A stretch of 64,000 nt of DNA, taken from Phascolarctobacterium sp. GTDB taxonomy: Bacteria; Bacillota; Negativicutes; Acidaminococcales; Acidaminococcaceae. The notes beneath the pieces are model-generated. The model was not told where the DNA came from and searched no databases. It saw only the letters and a program-made list of their open reading frames with translations. Positions 34,000 through 43,232 of the stretch are shown here, piece by piece. The position numbers were made by a program, and so were the translations under genes. The DNA is taken from positions 1-64,000 of the forward strand of contig JAHHUH010000006.1 in the NCBI GenBank assembly GCA_020024105.1. The letters are read 5' to 3'. The first letter of the stretch is position 1. Each line of letters begins with the position of its first letter.

Positions 34000-35160
34000 A
34001 TGTTTTTTACAGGTTTAATCGCAAAATTGTTTTCCCATACAGCTGCTACCTCTGCGGAGGCGGCACCGACGGCTGCACCTGCACCCACCAGCGACCTACA
34101 ATACGGTCAGCTCTACACCTGCACCGTAACCCATCTGACAGAGGAGGGCGCCTGGGTCCGCTTTGGTCAAGAACAGACCGGCCTCATCCCCTATCCCAAG
34201 TGGACCTATGGTGGTACTGCCGCCAAATTACAGCATACCATCCAGCCCCAGGACCAGCTGCAGGCGATTATCGTTTCAGTTGAGGGTAAGAACGGCTATG
34301 TTATCCTCTCCAAGCTGAAGGCGGATAAGGTAGCAGCCTGGGAGGAGCTCCAACCGCTGGCGCCGGGAGAAAAGCGCCCCACTACGGTCAGACTGCTCCA
34401 TCCCGTCACCAATAAGCATAAGGTCATCCTCGGCCTAAGAGTAGCACTCAGCAACGGTCTGCCCGCCTTCCTGCCCACCCCCCAGCTCAGCCCCAACCTG
34501 GCTCCCGAGCTGCAGAAATATCTGGGTCAGGTAATGCCGGCGGACATCATCCGCATTGATAAAAAGGAGAAGAAAATTAATGTCAGCAATAAGGAACTCA
34601 GTACCCAGCTGGGCCAGCTAGCCCGTAATGCCAACCAGGAGCTGACCCGTGCCGGTCTGGAAAAGCTGGAGCAGGGCTCCGTAGTTACCGGTACTGTTAC
34701 TAAAATCGTCAACTTCGGCATCTTCGTCCAGCTGCCGGATAATGTCCTGGGCCTGATTCATAAGAACGATCTCTCTTGGGAGCGCAAGGTCAATCCCCAC
34801 GACGTTGCCCAGGTAGGCGACCAGCTGGCGGTCTATATTAAGCAGCTCAACCCCTCCAAGGGTAAAATCCAGCTGAGCCTAAAAGCACTCCAGGAGGACC
34901 CCTGGCTGGCTGAGGCAAGAAGCATTCTACCCGGTACCATCATCAGCTGCCAGATTGAGCGCATTTATCCCTTTGGCGCCTTTGCCCGGATTTCTCCCCA
35001 TGTATTGGGCTTCATCCATATCTCCGCCATTGCCAACCAGAGAATTAAAATTAACGAAGTCCTGAGTGTGGGCCAACAGGTAAGGGCCAAGGTCCTTTCC
35101 GTGGATTGTGAAAAAAGGAAAATTGAATTAAGCATAGCTCAGGCTAAGGAAAATAATTAA
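34000..35160 (+). CDS. S1 RNA-binding domain protein (RpsA-like)
   Basis: Cytoplasmic RNA-binding protein of 386 residues with four S1/OB modules: about 28-105 (LYTCTVTHLTEEGAWVRFGQ), a diverged one at about 115-190, about 225-295 (GSVVTGTVTKIVNFGIFVQL and VLGLIHKNDLSW) and about 310-380 (GTIISCQIERIYPFGAFARI and VLGFIHISAIA). This is the layout of the RpsA/YpfD-type proteins of Firmicutes. The start at 34000 is chosen for its GAAAGG eight bases upstream; the open frame extends further back but without start features. Monocistronic, with a terminator behind. Confidence 0.88.
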   Translation: MFFTGLIAKLFSHTAATSAEAAPTAAPAPTSDLQYGQLYTCTVTHLTEEGAWVRFGQEQTGLIPYPKWTYGGTAAKLQHTIQPQDQLQAIIVSVEGKNGYVILSKLKADKVAAWEELQPLAPGEKRPTTVRLLHPVTNKHKVILGLRVALSNGLPAFLPTPQLSPNLAPELQKYLGQVMPADIIRIDKKEKKINVSNKELSTQLGQLARNANQELTRAGLEKLEQGSVVTGTVTKIVNFGIFVQLPDNVLGLIHKNDLSWERKVNPHDVAQVGDQLAVYIKQLNPSKGKIQLSLKALQEDPWLAEARSILPGTIISCQIERIYPFGAFARISPHVLGFIHISAIANQRIKINEVLSVGQQVRAKVLSVDCEKRKIELSIAQAKENN

Positions 35161-35175
35161 ATAGCTGTCAACGTC

Positions 35176-35202
35176 AAAAAGCTCTCCTACGGGGGGCTTT
35201 TT
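35176..35202 (+). terminator. Terminator after the S1-domain gene
   Basis: AAAAAGCTCTCC pairs with GGGGGGCTTTTT, some of it as G-U. Confidence 0.75.
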
Positions 35203-35259
35203 GGCGCTATTTAGGACAAAAAAAGGCCAGCTGACTAGCGACTAACCTTAGGTGCTTAT

Positions 35260-35297
35260 ATTTCGAGTGCATTTCGTGTGCCATTTCGTGTGCCATT
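35260..35297. repeat. Short tandem repeat, unit about 12 bases
   Basis: TTTCGTGTGCCA occurs twice in tandem, preceded by a related TTTCGAGTGCA. It lies in a 335-base gap between two terminators that holds no gene. Confidence 0.6.
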
Positions 35298-35391
35298 TTC
35301 TATTAGCCTTCGCTCGTACAAATTAATTACTCGCACCAGAACCCCCTCTTCGCCCGTAAGCGGACACCTTTCCTCAAGGCTGGGCAAGGGT

Positions 35392-35432
35392 AAAAAAAGT
35401 CCAAGGGAGGCTTTCCTCCCTTGGACTTTTTA
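35392..35432. terminator. Strong bidirectional terminator after rbgA
   Basis: Perfect 17-bp stem AAAAAGTCCAAGGGAGG / CCTCCCTTGGACTTTTT with a CTTT-like loop. It ends the lepB-rbgA transcript on the minus strand. Confidence 0.92.
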
Positions 35433-35495
35433 GCTTACATAGCGATACGCAAATCCAGCTAAGACTAGCCGAAATTCGACTAGTCTACAATATTC

Positions 35496-36356
35496 TTATG
35501 CTTCATCCAGAGTAAAACGACCCAGCTTACCGGAGCGGAAGTCGCGCAGGACAATCTGTACCACCTTATCCAAATCCAGCACGCCGCCAGCCTTCAAGCA
35601 GCCACGGGCAGTGGCAATCTTCGCCAGCACAGTACGGTCCGTATCCTCCGGTGTCAGCTGAATGCCATATTTAGCCTCCAGCTCTGCACCATAACGTCCC
35701 ATAAGACGCTCCACCAGCAGCTCCACCGCCATCTCACGGTCAAAAACATCCTCCTTGATGGCACCGGTCACTGCCAGGCAGAAGCCTATTTCCGGGTCCT
35801 CAAACTTGGGCCACAAAACGCCCGGAGTATCCAAAAGCTCCAGACCCTTGGCAATGGTTACCCACTGCTGGCCACGGGTAACACCCGGCTTATCCGCAGC
35901 TACCACCTTGGTCCGGCCGACCAGGCGGTTAATCAGGGTGGACTTTCCCACATTGGGAATACCTACGATCATTACCCGGACGGAGCGGTTGCGGACACCC
36001 TTCTTCAGCCATTTGTCTATAACCGGCTTTGCAGCCAGCTGGACGGCATTAATCAGCTGCTTAACACCCTTGCCCGTAGCACAGTCCACCTTGCACACGG
36101 TCAGACCGCTTTTCTTCAGCTTGTCAATCCATAAATCAGTCTGGGCAGCGTCAGCCATATCCGTCTTATTCAGAGCAATAACCTTGGGCTTGCCCCCCAG
36201 CACCTCCAGCAGCATGGGATTGGTACTGGAGCGGGGAATGCGGGCATCCAGCATTTCCACCACCACGTCCACCAGCTTTACCTGGGATTCCATCATGCGC
36301 TTCGCCTTGGTCATATGACCAGGAAACCATTGTATTTTAAAATCTGCTATACTCAT
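35496..36356 (-). CDS. ylqF: Ribosome biogenesis GTPase YlqF/RbgA
   Basis: Circularly permuted GTPase needed for a late step of 50S subunit assembly. In the 286-residue protein the G motifs appear in permuted order: G4 ALNKTDM (about 60), then G1 GIPNVGKSTLINRL (about 133) and G3 LLDTPGVLWP (about 178); the N-terminal WFPGHMTKAKRMM is diagnostic. The C-terminal ANTAR-like helical domain is present. The start codon overlaps the lepB stop by four bases. Confidence 0.96.
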   Translation of the reverse strand: MSIADFKIQWFPGHMTKAKRMMESQVKLVDVVVEMLDARIPRSSTNPMLLEVLGGKPKVIALNKTDMADAAQTDLWIDKLKKSGLTVCKVDCATGKGVKQLINAVQLAAKPVIDKWLKKGVRNRSVRVMIVGIPNVGKSTLINRLVGRTKVVAADKPGVTRGQQWVTIAKGLELLDTPGVLWPKFEDPEIGFCLAVTGAIKEDVFDREMAVELLVERLMGRYGAELEAKYGIQLTPEDTDRTVLAKIATARGCLKAGGVLDLDKVVQIVLRDFRSGKLGRFTLDEA

Positions 36357-36925
36357 TTGTTCAACCCATTGTCAGCATGGATGACGTGGAATTCATCCAA
36401 AGGCCAGAAGGCCAGTACTGCCCTACCCTTAATCAATCTGTCCTCAACCAGACCCACATTGGGGAAACGGCTGTCCACGGAATTATTACGGTTATCACCT
36501 AGGACGAAAACATGGCCCTCGGGGATGACGGTTTCAGGATAGCTGGACATATTTCTGCCCTTGGGGTCGTCCAGGTAGATGTACTGCTCATTCAGAGCCT
36601 CGTCATTAACATAGACCTGACCACTTTCCATGCGCACACGGTCACCGGGTACGGCGATAACGCGTTTGATAAAGTCGCGGCTTTCATCCTGAGGATAACG
36701 GAAGACGATGATTTCGCCTCTGGCAGGATTGCTGATATAATGGTTCAGCTTATCCACCACCAAGCGCTCATGGTTTTTCAGCGTGGGATACATGGAGGTA
36801 CCCTCCACCATATAGGGCTCCACTAAAAAGGTACGAATACAAAAAGCCAGGGCTACGGCAATGATAATGGAAATTAACCAATCACTAGCCGTATCCTGCC
36901 AGGAACTACTATCTTTACTACTCAT
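36353..36925 (-). CDS. lepB: Signal peptidase I
   Basis: Membrane-bound serine/lysine protease that removes signal peptides from secreted proteins. A single N-terminal membrane helix (WLISIIIAVALAFCIRTFLV) leads into the catalytic boxes: Ser44 in EGTSMYPTL and Lys87 in FIKRVIAVPGD, with the downstream GHVFVLGDNRNNSVDSR. The 190-residue length is normal for Gram-positive enzymes with one helix. The start at 36925 has AAGGGAG eight bases upstream; an earlier in-frame ATG at 36943 is less likely. Confidence 0.95.
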   Translation of the reverse strand: MSSKDSSSWQDTASDWLISIIIAVALAFCIRTFLVEPYMVEGTSMYPTLKNHERLVVDKLNHYISNPARGEIIVFRYPQDESRDFIKRVIAVPGDRVRMESGQVYVNDEALNEQYIYLDDPKGRNMSSYPETVIPEGHVFVLGDNRNNSVDSRFPNVGLVEDRLIKGRAVLAFWPLDEFHVIHADNGLNK

Positions 36926-37109
36926 TTTTATTACTCCCTTCATAGCTGTAGGAACAGCTATTAATCATTTTATCATATTTGTGGTCTTTCTTCTATACTT
37001 AAATTGTGTTATCTTCATGGCAAAATGCTCCCGCACCAGGTTAAAAGCCCCCTGCTGGCCGCTTCAAGCAGGTAGTAACCCTATTGGACAGCTCTAAAGC
37101 AATTTAGGC

Positions 37110-37145
37110 AAAAAAATAAAAGGGACTGTCAAAACAGTCCCTTTC
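37110..37145 (-). terminator. Terminator after rplS
   Basis: Stem AAAGGGACTG / CAGTCCCTTT, with T-rich bases beyond on the minus strand. It separates the ribosomal operon from lepB-rbgA. Confidence 0.9.
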
Positions 37146-37164
37146 ACTATGAACATAGTCTGGA

Positions 37165-37506
37165 TTAGCGGCGTTCTCTGATACGAGCTGCTTTACCGGT
37201 GAGGTTACGCAGATAGTACAGTTTTGCACGACGTACAATACCACGACGAGCTACTTCGATTTTTTCAACGCGAGGGCTGTGAACCGGGAAAGTTCTTTCT
37301 ACGCCAACGCCAGAAGCAATACGACGAACGGTAAAGGTTTCACGAACGCCGGAACCGCTGCGAGCGATTACAACGCCTTCAAACAATTGGATACGTTCTC
37401 TGGTACCCTCGACGATTTTTGCATAAACTTTTACGGTATCGCCTGCACGGAAGTCAGGGATATCATTGCGAAGTTGTTCTTGTTCTAAAGCTTCAATAAT
37501 GTTCAT
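37165..37506 (-). CDS. rplS: 50S ribosomal protein L19
   Basis: Structural protein at the 30S-50S interface. The 113 residues start [19 protein letters not shown] and contain [18 protein letters not shown] and [18 protein letters not shown], the S-L19 signatures. AGGAGG lies before the ATG. Last gene of the rpsP-trmD operon, separated from the RNA methyltransferase gene by about 137 bases with no terminator seen. Confidence 0.97.
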   Translation of the reverse strand: MNIIEALEQEQLRNDIPDFRAGDTVKVYAKIVEGTRERIQLFEGVVIARSGSGVRETFTVRRIASGVGVERTFPVHSPRVEKIEVARRGIVRRAKLYYLRNLTGKAARIRERR

Positions 37507-37643
37507 AATTTCCTCCTAAAATCATAGACGTTCATGTGTGAACTCACAGCGGACCGCCCGTATTACACAAAAGACATTATAACATATCTTTATGGACATT
37601 GCAATAAAATTTTTGCCTCCAAGCTAATTTTTTAGCAAAGCCC

Positions 37644-38219
37644 TTATTGCTTTTCCCACCAGGCTTCACCAGCCAGCCGGTCCAGGATAATGGCCGCTGC
37701 CGAGCGCACGCACAGGTGGTTATAATCACAGGCGCCGTAAATCGGCTCCAGGATGTAATCAAATTTCTTCATGGTTTCCGCTTCAATACCAAAGCCGGTA
37801 CCCAATAGCAGCAGCACCGGCCGGTCCCCCTCCTGCAGCTGCTTCCGCATAAAGCCGTAGCTGACTGTATTGGGGTAAATCCTGGCATCGGTGGTAACGA
37901 TGTAGGGACGCTGACCACACTGCTGAGCAATATCCAGAGCTGCTGCCTCAATATCGGGGCGCCAGCAGACCCGGTCCAGGGCATCACTGCGGTCCGGATT
38001 ATAGACGCGCCCATAGCCCTCCTGCCAGTAGCCGATAATCTTCTGAATAATATCCCGCTGTACCTCCAGGGGATGGATCAGATAGTAGCGGGCCACATCG
38101 TAGGTACGACAGGTACGGGAAATATCATGAATATCAAAATTAGTCACCGCGCTGGCAATTACGTCCATGCGCTTATTATAGATGGGATAGTGGACCAGGC
38201 CCACATAGAGCTTAGCCAT
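37644..38219 (-). CDS. SAM-dependent RNA methyltransferase (DUF2168/Methyltrn_RNA_4)
   Basis: A 191-residue protein of the SPOUT-related family Pfam Methyltrn_RNA_4 (TM1570 type), which often sits beside trmD. Recognised by the N-terminal LYVGLVHYPIYNKRMDVIAS and TNFDIHDISRTCRTYDVARYY, and the C-terminal knot region RPVLLLLGTGFGIEAETM...HLCVRSAAAIILDRL. The modified RNA is not known to me. The ATG at 38219 is preceded by GGAGGAGGG and overlaps the trmD end by eight bases, so the two are coupled. Confidence 0.88.
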   Translation of the reverse strand: MAKLYVGLVHYPIYNKRMDVIASAVTNFDIHDISRTCRTYDVARYYLIHPLEVQRDIIQKIIGYWQEGYGRVYNPDRSDALDRVCWRPDIEAAALDIAQQCGQRPYIVTTDARIYPNTVSYGFMRKQLQEGDRPVLLLLGTGFGIEAETMKKFDYILEPIYGACDYNHLCVRSAAAIILDRLAGEAWWEKQ

Positions 38220-39006
38220 GCAGCAGTCCCTCCTCCTCCAGCTCCTGCCGCAGCTCGGCATAGAAGCGTTTTTCTGTCTTGCTGACCTTGCCGGGGAAAT
38301 GGCCTAAAATGGCCTGCTCCAGCTCCGGCGGTATCAGCTCCGGACGCAGACGGTAGGTGGCCTTGACGGACTGCTTTTTCCGCCAGGCCGCAATATGGGC
38401 ATGATTACCATTGCGCAGCACCTCCGGCACCACCAGACCCTCAAAGTCCACGGGGCGGGTGTACTGGGGATATTCCAGCAGGCCGTCCGCAGCACTGAAG
38501 GAATCCTCCTCCGCACTGGTCAGCTTGCCCAGCACCCCCGGTATGAAGCGGGCCACTGCATCCATGACGATCAGCGCCGGCAGCTCTCCACCGGTCAGGA
38601 CGTAATCGCCAATGGACAGCTTTTCGTCCACCCAGTTGAAGATGCGTTCGTCAAAGCCCTCATAATGGCCACAGACGAAAATAATATCCTGACCGGAATG
38701 AGCATATTCCTCCACAATCTCCTGCTTCAGAGTACGGCCACCGGGACAGAGGGCAATGACCCTGGCCTCCGGCAGCTGCTCCTTAGCCTTACGGATGGCA
38801 GTTACCAGGGGCTCCGGCTTCAGCACCATGCCCACGCCGCCGCCAAAGGGAGTATCATCCACCGTATGATGGCGGTCCGTAGTAAAATCGCGGGGATTGA
38901 TACAGCTGACCTGGATTAATCCATTGGCGATGGCTCTTTTGATAATACTATGGGAAACGGCCTGCTCAATCTGCTCGGGAAAGAGCGTGACAAATAGAAA
39001 TCTCAT
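38212..39006 (-). CDS. trmD: tRNA (guanine-N1)-methyltransferase
   Basis: Methylates G37 of tRNAs next to the anticodon, preventing frameshifts. The 264-residue SPOUT enzyme shows DDTPFGGGVGMVLKPEP, the trefoil-knot motifs VIALCPGGRTLKQEI, FVCGHYEGFDERI, SIGDYVLTGGELPALIVMDA and the C-terminal YTRPVDFEGLVVPEVL. The start overlaps rimM by four bases. Confidence 0.97.
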   Translation of the reverse strand: MRFLFVTLFPEQIEQAVSHSIIKRAIANGLIQVSCINPRDFTTDRHHTVDDTPFGGGVGMVLKPEPLVTAIRKAKEQLPEARVIALCPGGRTLKQEIVEEYAHSGQDIIFVCGHYEGFDERIFNWVDEKLSIGDYVLTGGELPALIVMDAVARFIPGVLGKLTSAEEDSFSAADGLLEYPQYTRPVDFEGLVVPEVLRNGNHAHIAAWRKKQSVKATYRLRPELIPPELEQAILGHFPGKVSKTEKRFYAELRQELEEEGLLHG

Positions 39007-39512
39007 TCTGCATCAGTCCATTCCGGCAGCTGCACTACAATGCGTCTTTCTGCCAGATTAATTTCTTTAAAATGCTCCTTCAGGGCAGGAACCAGGATAT
39101 CCTTGCCCTGGGGCACGGCAACAACGTAAACATCATTGCTGCCGGTGGAAATTACATCCTTAAAGGTACCCAGCTGCTGACCCTCCAGGTCATAGACGGG
39201 AATACCAATCAGGTCGGAAACATAGAATTGACCCTCCTCCAACGGGGGCAGGTCCTCCACCTTGATGGAAACGGATAAATTACGCAGCAGCTCTGCGTCA
39301 TTCATCGTAGTAATTTCCTTAGTGCTGACCAGGACCATGCCCTTATGGAAGCGGGCAGCCCTGATATGTAGGGTTCGACCATCCTCTAACAGCAGATATT
39401 TTAAGGTTAAAAACTGCTCCGGCCTATCCGTTAGAGGCATAATACGAATATCGCCCCGCACACCGTGCGGAGCGACAATTTTACCAATAATAATATTCTT
39501 ATTCTGCATCAT
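39003..39512 (-). CDS. rimM: 16S rRNA processing factor RimM
   Basis: Assists maturation of the 30S head by binding S19. The 169-residue protein has the N-terminal RimM domain (IIIGKIVAPHGVRGDIRIMP) and the PRC-barrel-like second half (EGQFYVSDLIGIPVYDLEGQ). Overlaps both neighbours by four bases, consistent with tight operon coupling. Two adjacent ATG codons could serve as start. Confidence 0.95.
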   Translation of the reverse strand: MMQNKNIIIGKIVAPHGVRGDIRIMPLTDRPEQFLTLKYLLLEDGRTLHIRAARFHKGMVLVSTKEITTMNDAELLRNLSVSIKVEDLPPLEEGQFYVSDLIGIPVYDLEGQQLGTFKDVISTGSNDVYVVAVPQGKDILVPALKEHFKEINLAERRIVVQLPEWTDAE

Positions 39513-39913
39513 TCGCGGAAAGCGATTACCTTGCCGTCTTCGGTCAGGATTTCAGCGCCCATCAGAGCGTCCAAATCAGTACCAACAGCAATTTTGACAA
39601 CGCGTTCCAAGGTACCATGACCAATTTCAGCGCCCAATTCCAAAGCTTCTGCTCTTTTCAGCTTAGCTTCAGCATCAGTTTTCGCTGCTACGCGTTTTTG
39701 TCTTTCCACATCAATTTGTTCACGCAAAGCCGGGAGCATGTTCAAATTGGATGCTGCCTGATTCATAACTTCCTTAGCCCGAGCTTCAAACTGCTCCAGG
39801 TCTAATTCCATTTGTTTTATAGTATTTTGGAGATCTCCAATAATTTTCAACTTCAAATCTTCGGTTACTTTAGCCTTGACTGCAACAGGAACTTTAATAT
39901 ACATATCTTCCAT
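39509..39913 (-). CDS. ylqD: YlqD family protein
   Basis: A 134-residue protein of the YlqD family, which lies at this point of the operon in Bacilli and relatives. It has an N-terminal strand region (MYIKVPVAVKAKVTEDLKLK), a long charged coiled-coil (about 28-90) and a small C-terminal domain ending ILTEDGKVIAFRE. Function is not established. It starts 21 bases after the KH-protein stop. Confidence 0.85.
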   Translation of the reverse strand: MEDMYIKVPVAVKAKVTEDLKLKIIGDLQNTIKQMELDLEQFEARAKEVMNQAASNLNMLPALREQIDVERQKRVAAKTDAEAKLKRAEALELGAEIGHGTLERVVKIAVGTDLDALMGAEILTEDGKVIAFRE

Positions 39914-39934
39914 GCGATCCTACCATCCTTTTAC

Positions 39935-40162
39935 TCAGATAATCTCCACAATAACTTTTACGTTTTCGCGGGTTGCAACTGCTTTCATAACTGTTCTGAT
40001 TGCTTTCGCAATACGGCCCTGTTTTCCAATAACTTTACCCATATCCTCAGAAGCAACATGGAGGCGAAGTACCGTTGTTGTACCGGTAGTTTCCTCCTCC
40101 ACGACTACTGCAGACGGATTACTTACAAGAGACTTGGCCATTACTTCTACCAATTCCTTCAT
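39935..40162 (-). CDS. khpA: KH-domain RNA-binding protein
   Basis: Small RNA-binding protein of 75 residues with a KH domain: VLRLHVASEDMGKVIGKQGRIAKAIRTV read in parts, with the GKVIGKQGR loop as the signature. Homologues (KhpA/YlqC) act with KhpB in cell-length and RNA control in some Firmicutes. ATG at 40162 is chosen because AGAGG is ten bases upstream; a GTG nine bases earlier is too close to that site. Confidence 0.92.
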   Translation of the reverse strand: MKELVEVMAKSLVSNPSAVVVEEETTGTTTVLRLHVASEDMGKVIGKQGRIAKAIRTVMKAVATRENVKVIVEII

Positions 40163-40181
40163 GTAAATCACGCCTCTCTAA

Positions 40182-40451
40182 TTATTTTGCTTTAGATTCA
40201 GCATATTGTTTCATGATGCCGTTTTTGCTGAACAGAGTTCTTACGGTATCAGTAGGTTGTGCACCTTTGTTCATCCAATCAACTGCTTTTTCAGCGTCGA
40301 TTTTCAGGTTAACCGGTTGAGTGGTGGAGTCATAGTAGCCAATGCTTTCAATGATTCTGCCATCACGAGGAGAACGGGAGTCAGCAACAACAATACGATA
40401 GAAAGGAGCTTTTTTAGCGCCCATACGTTTCAAACGAATTTTAACTGCCAT
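40182..40451 (-). CDS. rpsP: 30S ribosomal protein S16
   Basis: Structural protein of the 30S subunit, 89 residues from ATG 40451 ([20 protein letters not shown]) with the signature [20 protein letters not shown]. An AGGAGG stands upstream. It follows ffh by 50 bases in the usual order. Confidence 0.97.
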   Translation of the reverse strand: MAVKIRLKRMGAKKAPFYRIVVADSRSPRDGRIIESIGYYDSTTQPVNLKIDAEKAVDWMNKGAQPTDTVRTLFSKNGIMKQYAESKAK

Positions 40452-40500
40452 GTGGATTTTCACCTCCTTAATTTAATATCTCACATTTAGATTTCATGTA

Positions 40501-41847
40501 TTAATGCATAAAGGGGAGTTTAAATCCACCTTTAGAAGCAAACTTAGCCATACCTTGCATTTTCTTCATCATTTTCTTGCTCTCTGCAAAGTTCTTTAAG
40601 AGCTTGTTGACATCCTGGACGCGCATACCACAACCCATAGCGATACGTTTACGACGGCTGCCATTAATTATATCCGGATTGCGACGCTCCTTAGGAGTCA
40701 TGGAACGGATAATCGCTTCAATGCGGTCAAATTCCTTTTCATCCACATTAGCTTCCTTCAGCTTCTGGCTGATGCCGCCCATGCCGGGAATCAGACCCAA
40801 GATGGTATCCAGGGAACCTAATTTCTTCACCTGCTGCATCTGCTCCAGGAATTGTTCCAGAGTGAATTCATCCTTACGCAGCTTCTTTTCCATTTCCAGA
40901 GCTTTAGCCAGGTCCGTGGTAGACTGAATTTTTTCTACCAGGGTCAGGATATCGCCCATACCCAGGATACGGGAAGCCATACGGTCGGGATGGAAGGGCT
41001 CCAAAGCCTCCAGCTTTTCACCCAAGCCGATTAATTTTACCGGCTTACCGGTAACTGCCTTAACGGAAAGGACTGCACCACCGCGGGCGTCACCATCTAA
41101 TTTGGTAACGATTAAGCCGTCAATGCCCAGCTCCGTATTAAAGCTTTCAGCAACGGTTACGGCATCCTGACCGGTCATAGCGTCAACGACCAGCAAAATT
41201 TCGTGGGGATGAACTGTGCCTTTAATATTGCGCAATTCCTCCATCAGCTCTTCATTAATATGCAAACGACCTGCGGTATCGATAATGATCGTATCACAAG
41301 CCAGGGATGCTGCCTTAGCAACTGCCTTTTCGGCAATCTCTACCGGGGATACCTTATCACCCAGGGAGAAGACGGGAACATTAATCTGTTCACCTAAAAC
41401 CTGCAGCTGGGTAATTGCTGCGGGACGGTATACGTCGCCTGCAACCAGGAGCGGTTTTTTATTTTTGCGCTTCAGATGCATGGCCAGCTTACCAGCGGTG
41501 GTAGTTTTACCAGCACCCTGGAGACCAACCAGCATAATAATAGTGGGCGGCTTTGGGCTGACGGTCAGCTTACTCTGAGTACCGCCCAGCAGCTGGATTA
41601 ATTCGTCATTGACGATTTTGATAATCTGCTGGTGAGCGCTCAGGTTTTGGGTAACCTCCGCACCTAAAGCTCTTTCCTTCACCTTAGCGACAAAGTCTTT
41701 AACAACCTTAAAGTTTACGTCCGCCTCTAACAGGGCCATGCGTACCTCACGCAGGGGCGCCTTCAAATCCTCTTCAGTGATTTTACCGGTGCCACGGAAC
41801 ATTTTAAGAGCATTTTGTAATCTTTCAGATAAATTTTCAAAAGCCAT
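40501..41847 (-). CDS. ffh: Signal recognition particle protein Ffh
   Basis: GTPase of the signal recognition particle, which binds signal sequences of nascent membrane proteins and docks with FtsY. The 448 residues comprise an N domain, G domain (G1 GLQGAGKTTTAGKLA, DTAGRLH, TKLDGDARGG) and a methionine-rich M domain (from about 300, with GSRRKRIAMGCGMRVQDVN for SRP RNA binding and a Met-rich tail MMKKMQGMAKFASKG). Preceded by ylxM eight bases upstream. Confidence 0.97.
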   Translation of the reverse strand: MAFENLSERLQNALKMFRGTGKITEEDLKAPLREVRMALLEADVNFKVVKDFVAKVKERALGAEVTQNLSAHQQIIKIVNDELIQLLGGTQSKLTVSPKPPTIIMLVGLQGAGKTTTAGKLAMHLKRKNKKPLLVAGDVYRPAAITQLQVLGEQINVPVFSLGDKVSPVEIAEKAVAKAASLACDTIIIDTAGRLHINEELMEELRNIKGTVHPHEILLVVDAMTGQDAVTVAESFNTELGIDGLIVTKLDGDARGGAVLSVKAVTGKPVKLIGLGEKLEALEPFHPDRMASRILGMGDILTLVEKIQSTTDLAKALEMEKKLRKDEFTLEQFLEQMQQVKKLGSLDTILGLIPGMGGISQKLKEANVDEKEFDRIEAIIRSMTPKERRNPDIINGSRRKRIAMGCGMRVQDVNKLLKNFAESKKMMKKMQGMAKFASKGGFKLPFMH

Positions 41848-41855
41848 GTTCTACC

Positions 41856-42203
41856 TTACCTACCTTCGCCACACATCTCATTCAGGATGCTGATGGCTTG
41901 CTCTTTTTGTGACGGCTCAGCCGTCAACAACTGTATTACAGAACGCAAGCGTTCCTTATCTCTTGTGTCACGAGCCAGAAGGCCCAATTTCTTTTCGTTG
42001 CGTTCCAGAGTCTGTTCCACTCTTTTCAGCAGGTCATGGACAGCCTGACGGGAAACTTCCATTTCCTCAGCTATCTCAGTCAGGGACAGATCATCATAAA
42101 AGTAAAACCTTAAGCACTGCTGCTGTTTTTCAGTTAACAGGCCGCCGTACATATCAAAAAGACGTCCTAAACGCATTCTCTGCTCAAAATCCTGTTCTAA
42201 CAA
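41856..42203 (-). CDS. ylxM: YlxM, HTH accessory protein of the SRP pathway
   Basis: Small helix-turn-helix protein (115 residues) that modulates SRP GTPase activity in relatives. Family features are LGRLFDMYGGLLTEKQQQCL and LSLTEIAEEMEVSRQAVHDL. The open frame reaches back to 42269, but that upstream part coincides with the promoter. I place the start at TTG 42203 (MLEQDFEQRM), which has AAGGA nine bases upstream and matches the usual N-terminal length. It is first in the ylxM-ffh-rpsP transcript. Confidence 0.88.
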   Translation of the reverse strand: MLEQDFEQRMRLGRLFDMYGGLLTEKQQQCLRFYFYDDLSLTEIAEEMEVSRQAVHDLLKRVEQTLERNEKKLGLLARDTRDKERLRSVIQLLTAEPSQKEQAISILNEMCGEGR

Positions 42204-42240
42204 TGTTCCATTTCCTTCATTCAAAATATCTGACTTTGAT

Positions 42241-42269
42241 AGTATACTAGATACGCAAAATGTTGTCAA
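42241..42269 (-). promoter_or_regulatory. Promoter of the ylxM-ffh-rpsP operon
   Basis: Consensus TTGACA (42269-42264), 17 bases, TATACT (42246-42241), between ftsY and ylxM on the minus strand. Confidence 0.8.
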
Positions 42270-42309
42270 GTATTTTTACTTGTCAGTCTTAAATAATTTT
42301 GCGGTCAGC

Positions 42310-43227
42310 TTATTTGTCAGTATCAAATAAGGCTTCTACAAATTTATCGGGCTCAAAGGGACGGAAGTCCATAATTCCTTCGCCTACGCCAATCCATTTT
42401 ACGGGCAGGCCCAGCTCCTCCTTAATGGCGATAACCACGCCACCCTTGGCGGTGCCGTCCAGCTTGGTCAGGACTACGCCGGTAACATTGGCGGTTTCCA
42501 TAAAGACCTTGGCCTGGTTGATGGCATTCTGACCGGTGGTTGCATCCAGAACCAGAAAGGTTTCGTGGGGAGCCTCCGGAATTTCCCTCTTGATGATGCG
42601 GTGGATTTTTTCCAGCTCGTTCATCAGATTACTCTTATTGTGCAGACGACCTGCGGTATCAATGAAGAGGATATCCGCCTTACGGGCAATGGCAGCCTTC
42701 ACGGCATCAAATACGACGGCAGCTGGGTCCGCACCCTCGGCATGACGGATAACGTCGCAGTTAGCACGCTCGCCCCAGATCTGCAGCTGCTCGGAGGCAG
42801 CAGCTCTGAATGTATCACCGGCAGCCAGCACGACCTTATAGTTGAAGAGGGTAAAATAATTAGCTAATTTACCGATGGTGGTGGTCTTGCCCACGCCATT
42901 GACACCTACTACCAGGATAACCGTAGGCTTCGCACCGATACGGGTACGCTGGCCACTGTCAGCCAGCATTTCGGAGAGGTATTTTTTCAGGAAGGGCATA
43001 ACCTCCTCGGTGCCCTTGATTTCATTCTTCTTCGCTGCCTGACGTACAGCCGTAATCAGCTTTTCGGTGGTCTTGACACCTACGTCGGCGGAAATGAGGA
43101 TCATCTCTAATTCTTCCAGAAAGTCCTCGTCAATTTTGGTGGAAAAGCTGACCAGCTCCTGGATTCTGTCGGTAAAATTCTTTCTCGTTTTACTCAGGCC
43201 TGCTTTTAATTTGTCAAAAAATCCCAT
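42310..43227 (-). CDS. ftsY: SRP receptor FtsY
   Basis: Membrane-associated GTPase that receives the SRP-ribosome complex at the translocon. The 305-residue protein has a short N-terminal amphipathic region ([15 protein letters not shown]), the N domain and the G domain with [28 protein letters not shown] and [10 protein letters not shown]. The long acidic A domain of E. coli is absent, as in Firmicutes. Follows smc by five bases. Confidence 0.97.
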   Translation of the reverse strand: MGFFDKLKAGLSKTRKNFTDRIQELVSFSTKIDEDFLEELEMILISADVGVKTTEKLITAVRQAAKKNEIKGTEEVMPFLKKYLSEMLADSGQRTRIGAKPTVILVVGVNGVGKTTTIGKLANYFTLFNYKVVLAAGDTFRAAASEQLQIWGERANCDVIRHAEGADPAAVVFDAVKAAIARKADILFIDTAGRLHNKSNLMNELEKIHRIIKREIPEAPHETFLVLDATTGQNAINQAKVFMETANVTGVVLTKLDGTAKGGVVIAIKEELGLPVKWIGVGEGIMDFRPFEPDKFVEALFDTDK

Positions 43228-43232
43228 AATCC

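Noticed and set aside
35260-35297. The 12-base tandem repeat as a replication iteron or att site
   Set aside because: Only two and a half imperfect units between two terminators, with no integrase or replication gene nearby.
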